From: Sulfitobacter sp.
GTDB taxonomy: Bacteria; Pseudomonadota; Alphaproteobacteria; Rhodobacterales; Rhodobacteraceae
DNA length: 10,265 nucleotides
Direction of reading: 5' to 3'
Assembly (NCBI GenBank): GCA_024636405.1
Contig: JAGXHC010000095.1
Coordinates: 1 to 10,265 of the forward strand
Below are positions 1 through 5,670 of the stretch, one piece after another. Both the position numbers and the translations under genes were made by a program. Position 1 is the stretch's first letter. Every line of letters begins with the position of its first letter. A model generated the notes under the pieces. That model was given only the letters and a program-made list of their open reading frames with translations, searched no databases and had not been told where the DNA came from.

Positions 1-61
1 CGTCAAGGATCCGGCAGATTGTCTGCATAGCCTGCGCGCCTACAGGATCGGAACAACGGAT

Positions 62-754
62 ATGACAATGGCGCCTGAAACCACTTCGAAAAGCGGCGAG
101 ACGGATCTTGATCCGGAGGCGCTGAAAGCGATCCGTAACCTTATTGCAACGGAGCCGGGACATACCATGCACGATGTGGCTGAGACTTCGGTCGAGAAGC
201 CTTGCGTTCCAAAACAGCGGGTTACACCACAGTCCTCCCTAGAACCTGCGCCACCACCCGCGGCGACCGCCACTTTGAAGGGGCGCGACAAAATGCCAAA
301 GCTCAACCCTCAGCGCGAAGAGAAGGAGCCCGGACCGCTGGCCGTGTTGCTTGAACGGATAAGGTCGCGCGTGCTGGGTTATCGCCCGACACCCCGGCAC
401 ATCGTTCTGGCGTGTATCGCTCTGCTGATCTTGTTTCGACCCTGGCTCATTGTCGGTCTGCTGTCTCTGGGTCTGTTTATTCTGACCGGTGTCTTTCTGG
501 TGCTTGGCTATGATGGATTTTGGTTGCGCGCGATGGCGTCTGGGCGATGGTACGCACAGCGTCGCCCGTCCCGCGCGGCTGAGCTGCACCGCAAACTGGA
601 TGGTTTCGCCGTAAGATTTGATGCCTTTCTTGACCGATTTCCAGAAGGATCGGTCGATGGTCTTTATCTGCCTGATTTCGGCGATGTCGCCGAGGCAGAG
701 GCGCGCCACGATGCGTCGCTTGATCGTCGGTTCGACACGCTGCGCGAAACCTGA
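62..754 (+). CDS. Uncharacterised membrane protein upstream of secE (230 aa from this start; may begin further left)
   Basis: I do not recognise the family. From the ATG at 62 the protein has a hydrophilic, proline- and charge-rich N-terminal part (residues 1-110, with a PAPPPAATA stretch near 61-70), a long hydrophobic segment at about 113-150 broken by FRPW near 125-128 that could be two membrane helices or a hairpin, and a charged C-terminal tail (151-230) with a helical look and a YLPDFGD motif near 202-208. This suggests an inner-membrane protein with both ends in the cytoplasm. The start is uncertain: a second ATG lies at 68, the purine-rich stretch before 62 is only a fair ribosome binding site, and the frame stays open to base 2 (VKDPADCLHSLRAYRIG before the first ATG), so the true start may lie outside the window. 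It stands 109 bases before secE on the same strand. Codon use looks ordinary for the genome. That it is a real gene is likely; any function is unknown. Confidence 0.7.
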   Translation: MTMAPETTSKSGETDLDPEALKAIRNLIATEPGHTMHDVAETSVEKPCVPKQRVTPQSSLEPAPPPAATATLKGRDKMPKLNPQREEKEPGPLAVLLERIRSRVLGYRPTPRHIVLACIALLILFRPWLIVGLLSLGLFILTGVFLVLGYDGFWLRAMASGRWYAQRRPSRAAELHRKLDGFAVRFDAFLDRFPEGSVDGLYLPDFGDVAEAEARHDASLDRRFDTLRET

Positions 755-790
755 TCACACATCGGGACGGCGACTGAGGGCAGTGCAGCC

Positions 791-819
791 TTGAACCCGC
801 GCGTTGGACCCGTTACATC
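791..819 (+). promoter_or_regulatory. Weak candidate promoter for secE
   Basis: TTGAAC at 791-796 and TACATC at 814-819 are separated by 17 bases, placing a start point near 826, about 38 bases before the secE ATG. The -35 box matches TTGACA at 4 of 6 positions, the -10 box only at 3. Alphaproteobacterial promoters of this group often lack the last T of the -10 box, so a poor -10 does not exclude it. The call is by eye. Confidence 0.27.
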
Positions 820-863
820 CGCGGCACCGGGCAACACAGGTCCGCACAAAACAGGATACAGTC

Positions 864-1061
864 ATGGCCACTACCAATCCGCTTCAGTTCATCCAGCAGG
901 TCCGCGCAGAAGTGTCCAAGATCGTGTGGCCGACGCGGCGCGAAGTTATGCTGACCACTGTGATGGTATTTATTCTTGCCGCGCTCACTGCGATCTTCTT
1001 TGCAGTCATCGACATTTTGATCCGGGGCGGCCTGCAACAGGTGCTTGAGATGTTCGGCTGA
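864..1061 (+). CDS. secE: SecE, preprotein translocase subunit (65 aa)
   Basis: SecE is the small essential subunit that clamps SecY in the SecYEG channel of the inner membrane. The product has the short single-helix form usual in alphaproteobacteria: an amphipathic N-terminal helix (residues 5-20), the conserved hinge VWPTRREV at 21-28, and one transmembrane segment at about 29-51 (MLTTVMVFILAALTAIFF), followed by a short tail. The start at 864 is chosen because it gives the family N-terminus MATTNPLQFIQQVRAEVSKI and has AGGA at about 852-855 as ribosome binding site; an in-frame ATG at 804 would add 20 residues unlike SecE. Its position directly before nusG is the standard bacterial order. 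A tRNA-Trp gene, frequent just upstream of secE, is not present here. Confidence 0.97.
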   Translation: MATTNPLQFIQQVRAEVSKIVWPTRREVMLTTVMVFILAALTAIFFAVIDILIRGGLQQVLEMFG

Positions 1062-1148
1062 TTTCCCTCGGGGGAACAATGGGGCGCGCTTTAACCCCTT
1101 GAATCATCTCGACGTGCGGGCTATTGCGCAGTCCTGACCTATAGAAAT

Positions 1149-1183
1149 GGCGTGCGGCGATTCGTGTTGCGCGCCGATTTTTT
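1149..1183 (+). terminator. Possible intrinsic terminator or attenuator between secE and nusG
   Basis: GGCGTGC at 1149-1155 can pair with GCGCGCC at 1169-1175 (7 pairs, one G-U, 13-base loop), and after two bases a run of six T follows at 1178-1183. A competing pairing CGGCG (1155-1159) with CGCCG (1172-1176) gives a shorter GC-only stem. The large loop and the gap before the T-run make it weaker than the terminator after rplA. The 213-base secE-nusG spacer also carries a small TTCCC/GGGAA hairpin at 1063-1076 right after the secE stop and a poor promoter match (TTGAAT 1099-1104, 17 bases, TATTGC 1122-1127). Partial termination plus a nusG promoter is one reading. Confidence 0.33.
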
Positions 1184-1274
1184 GTTCGGGTCGGACAGGC
1201 AAGAGCCTGGGATAATTCACGAATTTGGCGCAGCCTGCGGGCCGCGCGCCGCAAGACTAGGGACCAGAAATCAA

Positions 1275-1808
1275 ATGGCAAAACGGTGGTATTCGGTCAG
1301 TGTCCTGTCGAACTTCGAAAAGAAGATCGCTGAACAGATCCGCACCACGGTCGCTGAGCAGCAGCTTGAGGACCAGATTGACGAAGTGCTGGTGCCCACA
1401 GAAGAAGTGATCGAAGTCCGGCGCGGCAAGAAGGTCACGTCGGAACGGCGGTTTATGCCCGGTTACGTGCTGGTGCACATGGAAATGTCCGACCGGGGTT
1501 ATCATCTGATCAACTCAATCAATCGCGTCACTGGGTTTCTGGGTCCGCAAGGGCGCCCGATGCCGATGCGTGACGCCGAAGTTCAGGCAATTCTGGGTCG
1601 CGTGCAAGAAGGCGAAGATGCGCCGCGTACGTTGATCCACTTCGAAATCGGCGAAAAGGTCAAAGTGGCCGATGGCCCGTTCGAAGATTTCGACGGCATG
1701 GTCGAGGAAGTCGACGAAGACAACCAGCGCCTCAAGGTGACTGTGTCGATCTTTGGCCGGGAAACGCCTGTCGAATTGGAATTCACCCAGGTCAACAAAC
1801 AGATCTGA
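1275..1808 (+). CDS. nusG: NusG, transcription elongation and antitermination factor (177 aa)
   Basis: NusG binds the clamp of RNA polymerase through its NGN domain, suppresses pausing, and through its KOW domain contacts Rho or ribosomal protein S10, coupling transcription to termination or translation. The product starts MAKRWYSVSVLSNFEKKIAE, typical of the NGN domain (about 4-110), with the conserved RRFMPGYVLV at 58-67 and the alpha-type insertion-free loop HLINSINRVTGFLG at 77-90. The KOW motif occupies about 124-155 (EIGEKVKVADGPFEDFDGMVEEV) and ends in the usual VELEFTQV. Length is that of the family. The start at 1275 gives the correct N-terminus and follows AGGGA at 1259-1263; upstream in-frame ATGs would add unrelated sequence crossing the hairpin at 1149-1183. 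It follows secE by 213 bases and precedes rplK by 168, both longer gaps than usual for this pair of junctions. Confidence 0.98.
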   Translation: MAKRWYSVSVLSNFEKKIAEQIRTTVAEQQLEDQIDEVLVPTEEVIEVRRGKKVTSERRFMPGYVLVHMEMSDRGYHLINSINRVTGFLGPQGRPMPMRDAEVQAILGRVQEGEDAPRTLIHFEIGEKVKVADGPFEDFDGMVEEVDEDNQRLKVTVSIFGRETPVELEFTQVNKQI

Positions 1809-1812
1809 GTGT

Positions 1813-1838
1813 CAGGTGCGTGGGAACACGCACCCTGC
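1813..1838 (-). repeat. REP-like palindrome, left copy (reads on the minus strand)
   Basis: GGTGCGTG at 1815-1822 and CACGCACC at 1827-1834 are perfect reverse complements with a GGAA (GNRA-type) loop; CA at 1813-1814 and TG at 1836-1837 extend the stem past a bulged C. Read on the minus strand it is GCAG followed by the palindrome. The same 8-bp stem occurs again at 1937-1956 in the opposite orientation. It begins six bases after the nusG stop codon. CGGTC/GACCG at 1838-1853 forms a small neighbouring hairpin. Confidence 0.6.
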
Positions 1839-1932
1839 GGTCTGAAAGGACCGTTCGTTTGTGGGAGGTGAGGGGCGCGCGCGCTCTGGTCCGGACCACG
1901 CTAGCAAATGGATCACACCGCGTTGTGGTTCT

Positions 1933-1956
1933 GTAGGGTGCGTGGTCTCACGCACC
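1933..1956 (+). repeat. REP-like palindrome, right copy (GTAG-headed)
   Basis: GTAG at 1933-1936 is followed by GGTGCGTG (1937-1944), a GTCT loop and CACGCACC (1949-1956). The stem is identical to that of the left copy while the loop differs, and the whole unit is inverted relative to it. A GTAG-type tetranucleotide ahead of an imperfect or perfect palindrome is the known layout of REP sequences served by RAYT transposases. Directly before it, bases 1910-1917 and 1924-1931 form an 8-pair helix with two G-U pairs. It ends 9 bases before the rplK Shine-Dalgarno sequence, so it may also influence rplK translation. Confidence 0.6.
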
Positions 1957-1976
1957 GATGAAAAAGGAGAGGGCCA

Positions 1977-2402
1977 ATGGCCAAGAAACTCGTCGGAACG
2001 ATGAAGTTGCAAGTGAAAGCGGGTCAAGCAAACCCGTCCCCACCCGTCGGCCCAGCATTGGGTCAGCGCGGCATCAACATCATGGAATTCTGCAAGGCAT
2101 TCAACGCCAAAACCGCAGACCTGGAGCCGGGCGCACCGTGCCCCACGGTAATCAGCTATTATCAGGACAAGTCCTTTACCATGGACATCAAAACGCCGCC
2201 CGCGGCGTATTTCCTGAAAAAAGCGGCCAAGGTCAATTCCGGCGCCAAGACGCCAAGCCGTGAAACCGTCGGCACGATTACTCCCAAGCAGCTGCGCGAG
2301 ATCGCAGAAGCGAAGATGGCAGACCTGAGCGCGACTGACGTTGAAGCCGCGATGAAGATCATTCTGGGCTCTGCCCGCTCCATGGGCATTGAGGTGAAGT
2401 AA
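1977..2402 (+). CDS. rplK: 50S ribosomal protein L11 (141 aa)
   Basis: L11 binds the GTPase-associated centre of 23S rRNA at the base of the L7/L12 stalk and is involved in factor-dependent steps and the RelA stringent signal. The N-terminal domain (about 8-70) has the proline-rich [22 protein letters not shown] block at 22-43, and the C-terminal RNA-binding domain (about 75-141) has the [11 protein letters not shown] and [10 protein letters not shown] blocks. Length is that of the family. The start is fixed by the N-terminus [20 protein letters not shown] and a strong Shine-Dalgarno GGAGAGG at 1966-1972. Another ATG at 1958 is in a different frame. The stop is one base before rplA, so the two are almost certainly cotranscribed and translationally coupled; in enterobacteria L1 represses this pair by binding the rplK leader. 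Confidence 0.98.
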   Translation: MAKKLVGTMKLQVKAGQANPSPPVGPALGQRGINIMEFCKAFNAKTADLEPGAPCPTVISYYQDKSFTMDIKTPPAAYFLKKAAKVNSGAKTPSRETVGTITPKQLREIAEAKMADLSATDVEAAMKIILGSARSMGIEVK

Positions 2403-2403
2403 G

Positions 2404-3102
2404 ATGGCAAAACTTGGAAAACGCAGCCGTTCGGCACGCGAAGCATTCGCCGGCAAAGAAGATCTCAGCGTCGAAGAAGCGGTAAGCCTGATCAAGGCGA
2501 ACAGCAACGTGAAGTTCGACGAAACGCTTGAGATCGCGATGAACCTCGGGGTTGACCCGCGCCACGCGGATCAGATGGTACGCGGCGTTATCGGCCTGCC
2601 AAACGGCACTGGTAAAGTCATGCGCGTCGCTGTTTTCGCGCGCGGTGCCAAGGCCGAAGAGGCCGAAAAGGCAGGCGCCGATATCGTTGGTGCAGAGGAT
2701 CTGATGGAAATCGTGCAAAGCGGCAAGATCGAATTTGATCGCTGCATTGCAACCCCTGACATGATGCCCATCGTCGGCCGTCTGGGTAAGGTACTGGGTC
2801 CACGTAACCTGATGCCAAACCCAAAAGTCGGTACGGTTACCATGGACATTGAGGCCGCCGTCAAGGCTGCCAAAGGCGGCGAAGTGCAGTTCAAGGCCGA
2901 AAAGGGCGGTGTCGTGCATGCGGGCATTGGCAAGCTGTCGTTTGACGAGGCAAAGCTGGTCGAGAACATCCGCGCCTTCGTCAGTGCCGTTTCCCGCGCC
3001 AAGCCGGCCGGGTCCAAGGGTACTTACATGAGGAAGATCAACCTCAGCTCCACGATGGGGCCGGGCGTGTCGGTCGAAGTGGACAATGCTGTCGCTGAAT
3101 AA
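2404..3102 (+). CDS. rplA: 50S ribosomal protein L1 (232 aa)
   Basis: L1 forms the mobile L1 stalk of the large subunit, helps release E-site tRNA, and in many bacteria represses its own rplK-rplA mRNA. The product has the two-domain L1 layout: domain I is made of both ends (about 1-67 and 160-232), domain II of the middle (68-159). The family signature [20 protein letters not shown] at 125-144 is intact, as are [25 protein letters not shown] (37-61) in domain I and the final [10 protein letters not shown]. Length is usual. The start one base after rplK is supported by GAGG at 2391-2394 inside the end of rplK. The gene ends 22 bases before a strong intrinsic terminator, so the rplK-rplA unit closes here and does not run on by default into rplJ. 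Confidence 0.98.
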   Translation: MAKLGKRSRSAREAFAGKEDLSVEEAVSLIKANSNVKFDETLEIAMNLGVDPRHADQMVRGVIGLPNGTGKVMRVAVFARGAKAEEAEKAGADIVGAEDLMEIVQSGKIEFDRCIATPDMMPIVGRLGKVLGPRNLMPNPKVGTVTMDIEAAVKAAKGGEVQFKAEKGGVVHAGIGKLSFDEAKLVENIRAFVSAVSRAKPAGSKGTYMRKINLSSTMGPGVSVEVDNAVAE

Positions 3103-3124
3103 GATCGGCCAGCAGCAAGTTTGG

Positions 3125-3155
3125 AAAAGCGCGCCTTCGGGCGCGTTTTTTTTTT
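3125..3155 (+). terminator. Intrinsic terminator after rplA
   Basis: CGCGCC (3130-3135) pairs with GGCGCG (3140-3145) around a TTCG tetraloop (3136-3139), an exceptionally stable hairpin type. The stem continues as G-T and four A-T pairs into a run of ten T at 3146-3155. It follows the rplA stop by 22 bases and is the best terminator in the window. Confidence 0.93.
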
Positions 3156-3180
3156 GCGCTGTAGCGGCGCCGAATTTGCA

Positions 3181-3189
3181 TGTTAGGAT
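3181..3189 (+). promoter_or_regulatory. Candidate extended -10 promoter of the LicD-type gene
   Basis: TG at 3181-3182, one base, then TAGGAT at 3184-3189 (4 of 6 with TATAAT) resembles an extended -10 element, placing a start near 3196 and a 5' leader of about 30 bases before the ATG at 3227. No good -35 box is seen 16-18 bases upstream. A separate promoter is expected because the gene lies behind a strong terminator. Confidence 0.25.
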
Positions 3190-3226
3190 GCGTTGCAGCA
3201 GCAATAATAAAAGCAGTGATTATCTA

Positions 3227-4165
3227 ATGCCAGCAGCCCCTTCCGATATTGTCGACGGACCTGTGACACTTGCGACGCTCCGAGATGCGGCGATGGCCCA
3301 TTTGAAGGGCGCCGCACTGACCTTTGACGCAGCCCGTGCACGCAGCGCGCTGTCCGCGCTTGATCTTTCTGATCACGATAGGACGACACCAGCCTTTTAT
3401 GAGACCGATATTTGTCTGGTGCTGGCCTCTCATAAACCCGGCAAGCAAGCGCAAAAATCACTTTACCGCCTTTTCAAACAAAGAATGGCTGCGGGGGAGA
3501 CCGACGCGTTCGAGCAGTTTCAGGGGAAACTGGTCGAATTGGAGAAAACTGGCGTTGATCTTGGCGGTCTGCAATTGGTCGATTATTTCGGCAATATTGA
3601 TCATGCCGACGTCTGGGCGGCAGTTGATGATGTTCTGCGGCGGGTGGAAACGCTGATTGGGCCGGTGTTTCTGAATTCCGGCACATTGTTGGGGGTGGTG
3701 CGCGAACGGGCACTGTTGCCGCATGATGATGACGTAGATCTGGCCGTGGTGCTGGACGCGCAGAACGCAGTGCAAGCGGCCCAGGCGTGGGCGCGGGCCT
3801 ACCACCTTTTGCATGCAGAGGGTCTGCTCGCCAAGAAGGTAAAGCGGAACCACGGGGTCTTTCAGCTGAAATCGAGCAGCAGTGTCAAGATTGATCTGTT
3901 TCCGGCATGGATTGAAGAAGGCCGTGGATGGATCTATCCGTATTCCGCCGGTGCGCTGACGTCCGAGCACCTGCTGCCGCTTGCGGTTTGTCCGTATCAC
4001 GGCCTGCCAATCCCACGCGACAGCGGCGCCGTGCTCGCGTCCAACTATGGCGACGGCTGGCGCATTCCAGACCCAGGCTATGCATTTTCATGGAACAAGG
4101 CGAACAAGGAATTTGAGAGTTTTCGGAATGCTCTGGTTTCTGACATGGCCGTATGGGAGATCTGA
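3227..4165 (+). CDS. LicD/fukutin-family nucleotidyltransferase-fold transferase (312 aa)
   Basis: LicD-type proteins transfer phospho-alcohol groups such as phosphocholine or ribitol phosphate to surface glycans; which acceptor is used here cannot be read from the sequence. The recognisable part starts near residue 145: FLNSGTLLGVVRERALLPHDDDVDLAVVL carries the family GTLLG block (152-156) and the metal-binding acidic cluster DDDVD (167-171). KIDLF at 221-225 supplies a further expected acidic position, and YGDGWRIPDP at 274-283 is the usual C-terminal block. The first 120-140 residues are helical, without signal peptide or membrane segment, and match no domain I know. The start at 3227 is chosen because an earlier in-frame start (3086) would run through the rplA terminator and one at 3188 would overlap the candidate -10 box; no strong Shine-Dalgarno is visible, so it remains uncertain. 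Codon choice (more TTG, GGG and similar) is less optimised than in the ribosomal neighbours, fitting low expression and possible later insertion. Confidence 0.85.
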   Translation: MPAAPSDIVDGPVTLATLRDAAMAHLKGAALTFDAARARSALSALDLSDHDRTTPAFYETDICLVLASHKPGKQAQKSLYRLFKQRMAAGETDAFEQFQGKLVELEKTGVDLGGLQLVDYFGNIDHADVWAAVDDVLRRVETLIGPVFLNSGTLLGVVRERALLPHDDDVDLAVVLDAQNAVQAAQAWARAYHLLHAEGLLAKKVKRNHGVFQLKSSSSVKIDLFPAWIEEGRGWIYPYSAGALTSEHLLPLAVCPYHGLPIPRDSGAVLASNYGDGWRIPDPGYAFSWNKANKEFESFRNALVSDMAVWEI

Positions 4166-4427
4166 TTGATCTGCGCTGAACGCCCGGTGCTGAGGGATTT
4201 TTCGGTCGCATAACCGGGTTGGCGAAATGCGGGCGCAGACCGTCATTTGCCATTCGGCGAGATGATGCGCAATTATTCGCCCAAGGCCCTTGGAAATCCT
4301 TTTCAGACGTTCTACACCCGCCGCAGTGGAAAGCGTGCGATTCGTCGTGCGCTTTTCTGCTTTCGTCCAAGACGGCGGGTGGTGAGGTTAAACTTACCTT
4401 AATTTCCTGCCTGAGACGGGAATATAC
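4166..4427 (+). other. Gene-free first part of the 380-base spacer before rplJ
   Basis: No convincing reading frame or RNA gene is seen. Just after the LicD-type gene there is only a poor terminator-like element (CCC/GGG near 4184-4196, then five T), so some read-through into rplJ is possible. CGGT/ACCG near 4203-4216 and GGCGA/TCGCC near 4256-4281 give only short stems. A TTG-started extension of rplJ could begin at 4219, but its translation does not resemble any L10. This stretch most likely holds the promoter of the rplJ-rplL unit. Confidence 0.5.
4290..4318 (+). promoter_or_regulatory. Weak candidate promoter for rplJ-rplL
   Basis: TTGGAA (4290-4295) and TACACC (4313-4318) are 17 bases apart, 4 and 3 of 6 matches to consensus. 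A start near 4325 would lie upstream of the whole folded L10-type leader, as required if that leader is to act. A second pair, TTAATT and TATACC with 18 bases between (4399-4428), would start inside the leader helix and is less attractive. Confidence 0.22.
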
Positions 4428-4510
4428 CAGATTTGCCGTGGCGCACGCCGCGGGATGTTCTGGCAGGGCCCCGTATCGGACATCGACGTCAGCGCAAGCT
4501 GGCAAATCTG
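4428..4510 (+). promoter_or_regulatory. L10-type autoregulatory mRNA leader (structure seen; identity inferred)
   Basis: Bases 4428-4437 (CAGATTTGCC) and 4501-4510 (GGCAAATCTG) are perfect reverse complements and close a 63-base interior. Inside, GATGTTC and GGACATC form a 7-pair stem (one G-U) around a GC-rich loop, and GCGC-ACG can pair with CGT-CA-GCGC with a two-base bulge, which could be part of a kinked helix. After the closing helix, GGGGG-GAAA-CTCCC makes a short hairpin, then GGAG (4534-4537) is the rplJ ribosome binding site. In many bacteria the L10(L7/L12)4 complex binds a leader with a kink-turn just upstream of rplJ and represses translation; position and nested shape fit, but I could not run a covariance model. 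Confidence 0.55.
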
Positions 4511-4545
4511 AGCCGGGGGGAAACTCCCAGAACTGGAGTGTAACT

Positions 4546-5061
4546 GTGGATAGAGCCCAGAAAGAACAATTGGTCGACGAGCTCGGCCAGATCTTCGAAA
4601 GCTCTGGCGTCGTTGTGGTAAGCCACTACGTCGGCCTGACAGTTGCTGAGATGCAGGACCTTCGTGCGCGCGCTCGCGCTGCGGGCGGGGCCGTGCGTGT
4701 TGCCAAAAACAGGCTCGCCAAGATCGCCCTTGAGGGAAAGCCATGCGCAAGCATTGCCGACCTTCTGACGGGCATGACCGTTTTGACCTTTTCCGAAGAC
4801 CCCGTGGCAGCAGCCAAGGTGGCCCAGGAATTCGCCAAAGAGAATCAGAAATTTGTGATTCTCGGTGGTGCAATGGGTGAAAACGAGTTGGATGCCGCCG
4901 GTGTCGAAGCCGTGTCCAAGATGCCTTCGCGGGAGGAGCTTATCTCCACCATCGCGGGTATGCTGGGCGCACCTGCTTCGAACATTGCCGGCGCCATTGG
5001 CGCACCAGGCAGCAATATCGCGTCCATCCTGTCCACCATCGAGGACAGGGCGGCTGCGTAA
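4546..5061 (+). CDS. rplJ: 50S ribosomal protein L10 (171 aa, GTG start)
   Basis: L10 anchors the L7/L12 dimers to 23S rRNA and forms the base of the ribosomal stalk; with L7/L12 it usually represses its own mRNA. The N-terminal RNA-binding domain includes [20 protein letters not shown] (21-40), the [12 protein letters not shown] block (51-62) and [21 protein letters not shown] (126-146). The C-terminal part holds a small internal repeat, [11 protein letters not shown] then [11 protein letters not shown], ahead of the STIEDRAAA end that carries the L7/L12-binding helix. The start is GTG at 4546: the resulting [21 protein letters not shown] is the family N-terminus, GGAG lies 8 bases before it, and no ATG gives a sensible alternative. 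It follows a 380-base leader and precedes rplL by 74 bases, with which it should be cotranscribed. Confidence 0.97.
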   Translation: MDRAQKEQLVDELGQIFESSGVVVVSHYVGLTVAEMQDLRARARAAGGAVRVAKNRLAKIALEGKPCASIADLLTGMTVLTFSEDPVAAAKVAQEFAKENQKFVILGGAMGENELDAAGVEAVSKMPSREELISTIAGMLGAPASNIAGAIGAPGSNIASILSTIEDRAAA

Positions 5062-5135
5062 GCAATATCGTCAAGCCGGCGCTTGGGTTGAACACTCGCG
5101 TTGGAACACACATATCTTAACGGAAAGAGCTGAAC

Positions 5136-5510
5136 ATGGCTGATCTGAAGAAACTGGCAGAAGAGATCGTTGGTCTGACCCTGCTTGAAGCACAAGAACT
5201 GAAAACCATCCTTAAGGACGAATATGGCATCGAGCCCGCCGCTGGCGGCGCCGTGATGATGGCTGGTCCTGCTGACGGCGGTGCCGCAGCCGAGGAAGAA
5301 AAGACCGAATTCGACGTCGTTCTGAAGAACGCCGGCGCTTCCAAGATCAACGTGATCAAAGAAGTTCGCGGAATCACCGGTCTGGGCCTGAAAGAAGCCA
5401 AAGATCTGGTCGAAGCCGGTGGCAAGATCAAGGAAGGCGTCGACAAAGCCGAAGCCGAAGCCGTCAAAGCCAAGCTGGAAGCAGCTGGCGCAGAAGTCGA
5501 ACTGGCTTAA
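5136..5510 (+). CDS. rplL: 50S ribosomal protein L7/L12 (124 aa)
   Basis: L7/L12 is the multi-copy stalk protein that recruits and activates translation GTPases. The N-terminal dimerisation domain (about 1-32, [20 protein letters not shown]) binds L10; an alanine/glycine-rich flexible hinge follows (about 34-54); the globular C-terminal domain (55-124) has the factor-binding surface [23 protein letters not shown] (71-93). Length is that of the family. ATG at 5136 is preceded by GGAAAG at 5122-5127. The protein is needed in several copies per ribosome, so its mRNA should be far more abundant or better translated than the rpoB part that follows; the 285-base structured gap to rpoB is the natural place for this downshift. 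Confidence 0.98.
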   Translation: MADLKKLAEEIVGLTLLEAQELKTILKDEYGIEPAAGGAVMMAGPADGGAAAEEEKTEFDVVLKNAGASKINVIKEVRGITGLGLKEAKDLVEAGGKIKEGVDKAEAEAVKAKLEAAGAEVELA

Positions 5511-5527
5511 GCCGCTCGCAACGGGCG

Positions 5528-5652
5528 CGTTTTCTTGCAAAGAAAGCGGTCGGGATTTTATTGATCCCGATGAACCCGGAAAAAAATGGCTGGATAGGGA
5601 GGTTTCCCTGTCCAGCCAAACCTGTCTTGAAGGGTGCTTTTGCGAAAAAGCA
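5528..5652 (+). promoter_or_regulatory. Hairpin array in the rplL-rpoB leader
   Basis: Four stem-loops follow one another. (1) 5528-5536 with 5540-5548: 9 pairs including one G-U, loop GCA. (2) TCGGGAT 5550-5556 with ATCCCGA 5564-5570, loop of 7. (3) TGGCTGGATAGGGA 5587-5600 with TCCCTGTCCAGCCA 5605-5618: 14 pairs, one G-U, loop GGTT. (4) TGCTTTT 5635-5641 with AAAAGCA 5646-5652, loop GCGA of the GNRA type. None is followed by a T-run, so these are not simple terminators. CAAACCT at 5617-5623 can pair either with AGGTTT in and beside the loop of (3) or with AGGTTTG at 5680-5686. In Escherichia coli this gap holds an attenuator and an RNase III site; I also recall a published Rhodobacterales candidate RNA named Rhodo-rpoB, which may be this element. 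Confidence 0.7.
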
Positions 5653-5670
5653 TCATTCTGGAGAGGTCCA

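Noticed and set aside
755..863. Search for a tRNA-Trp gene before secE
   Set aside because: No cloverleaf, T-arm or acceptor pairing could be found; the stretch is plain spacer.
2359..3204. Open frame of 281 codons on the minus strand over rplA
   Set aside because: It spans rplA and its terminator in antisense and resembles no protein; codon pattern is explained by rplA.
3086..3226. Upstream extension of the LicD-type gene to an ATG at 3086
   Set aside because: It would overlap the end of rplA and translate the terminator hairpin and T-run into SGAFFF-like sequence; the start at 3227 is far more sensible.
4399..4428. Promoter TTAATT, 18 bases, TATACC before rplJ
   Set aside because: Its start point near 4434 would cut off the 5' strand of the long-range leader helix (4428-4437), so the leader could not form.
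4219..4545. Upstream extension of rplJ to a TTG at 4219
   Set aside because: The added 109 residues do not resemble L10 and run through the folded leader; the GTG at 4546 has a ribosome binding site and gives the known N-terminus.
5010..5070. Repeat of AGCAATATCG near the end of rplJ and just around its stop
   Set aside because: A single 10-base direct repeat without wider similarity; likely chance.
5599..5624. H-type pseudoknot between the GGTT loop of the 14-bp stem and the AACC directly after it
   Set aside because: The bases are complementary, but with no linker to span a 14-bp stem the pseudoknot is sterically impossible with the stem intact; I keep it only as an alternative pairing.
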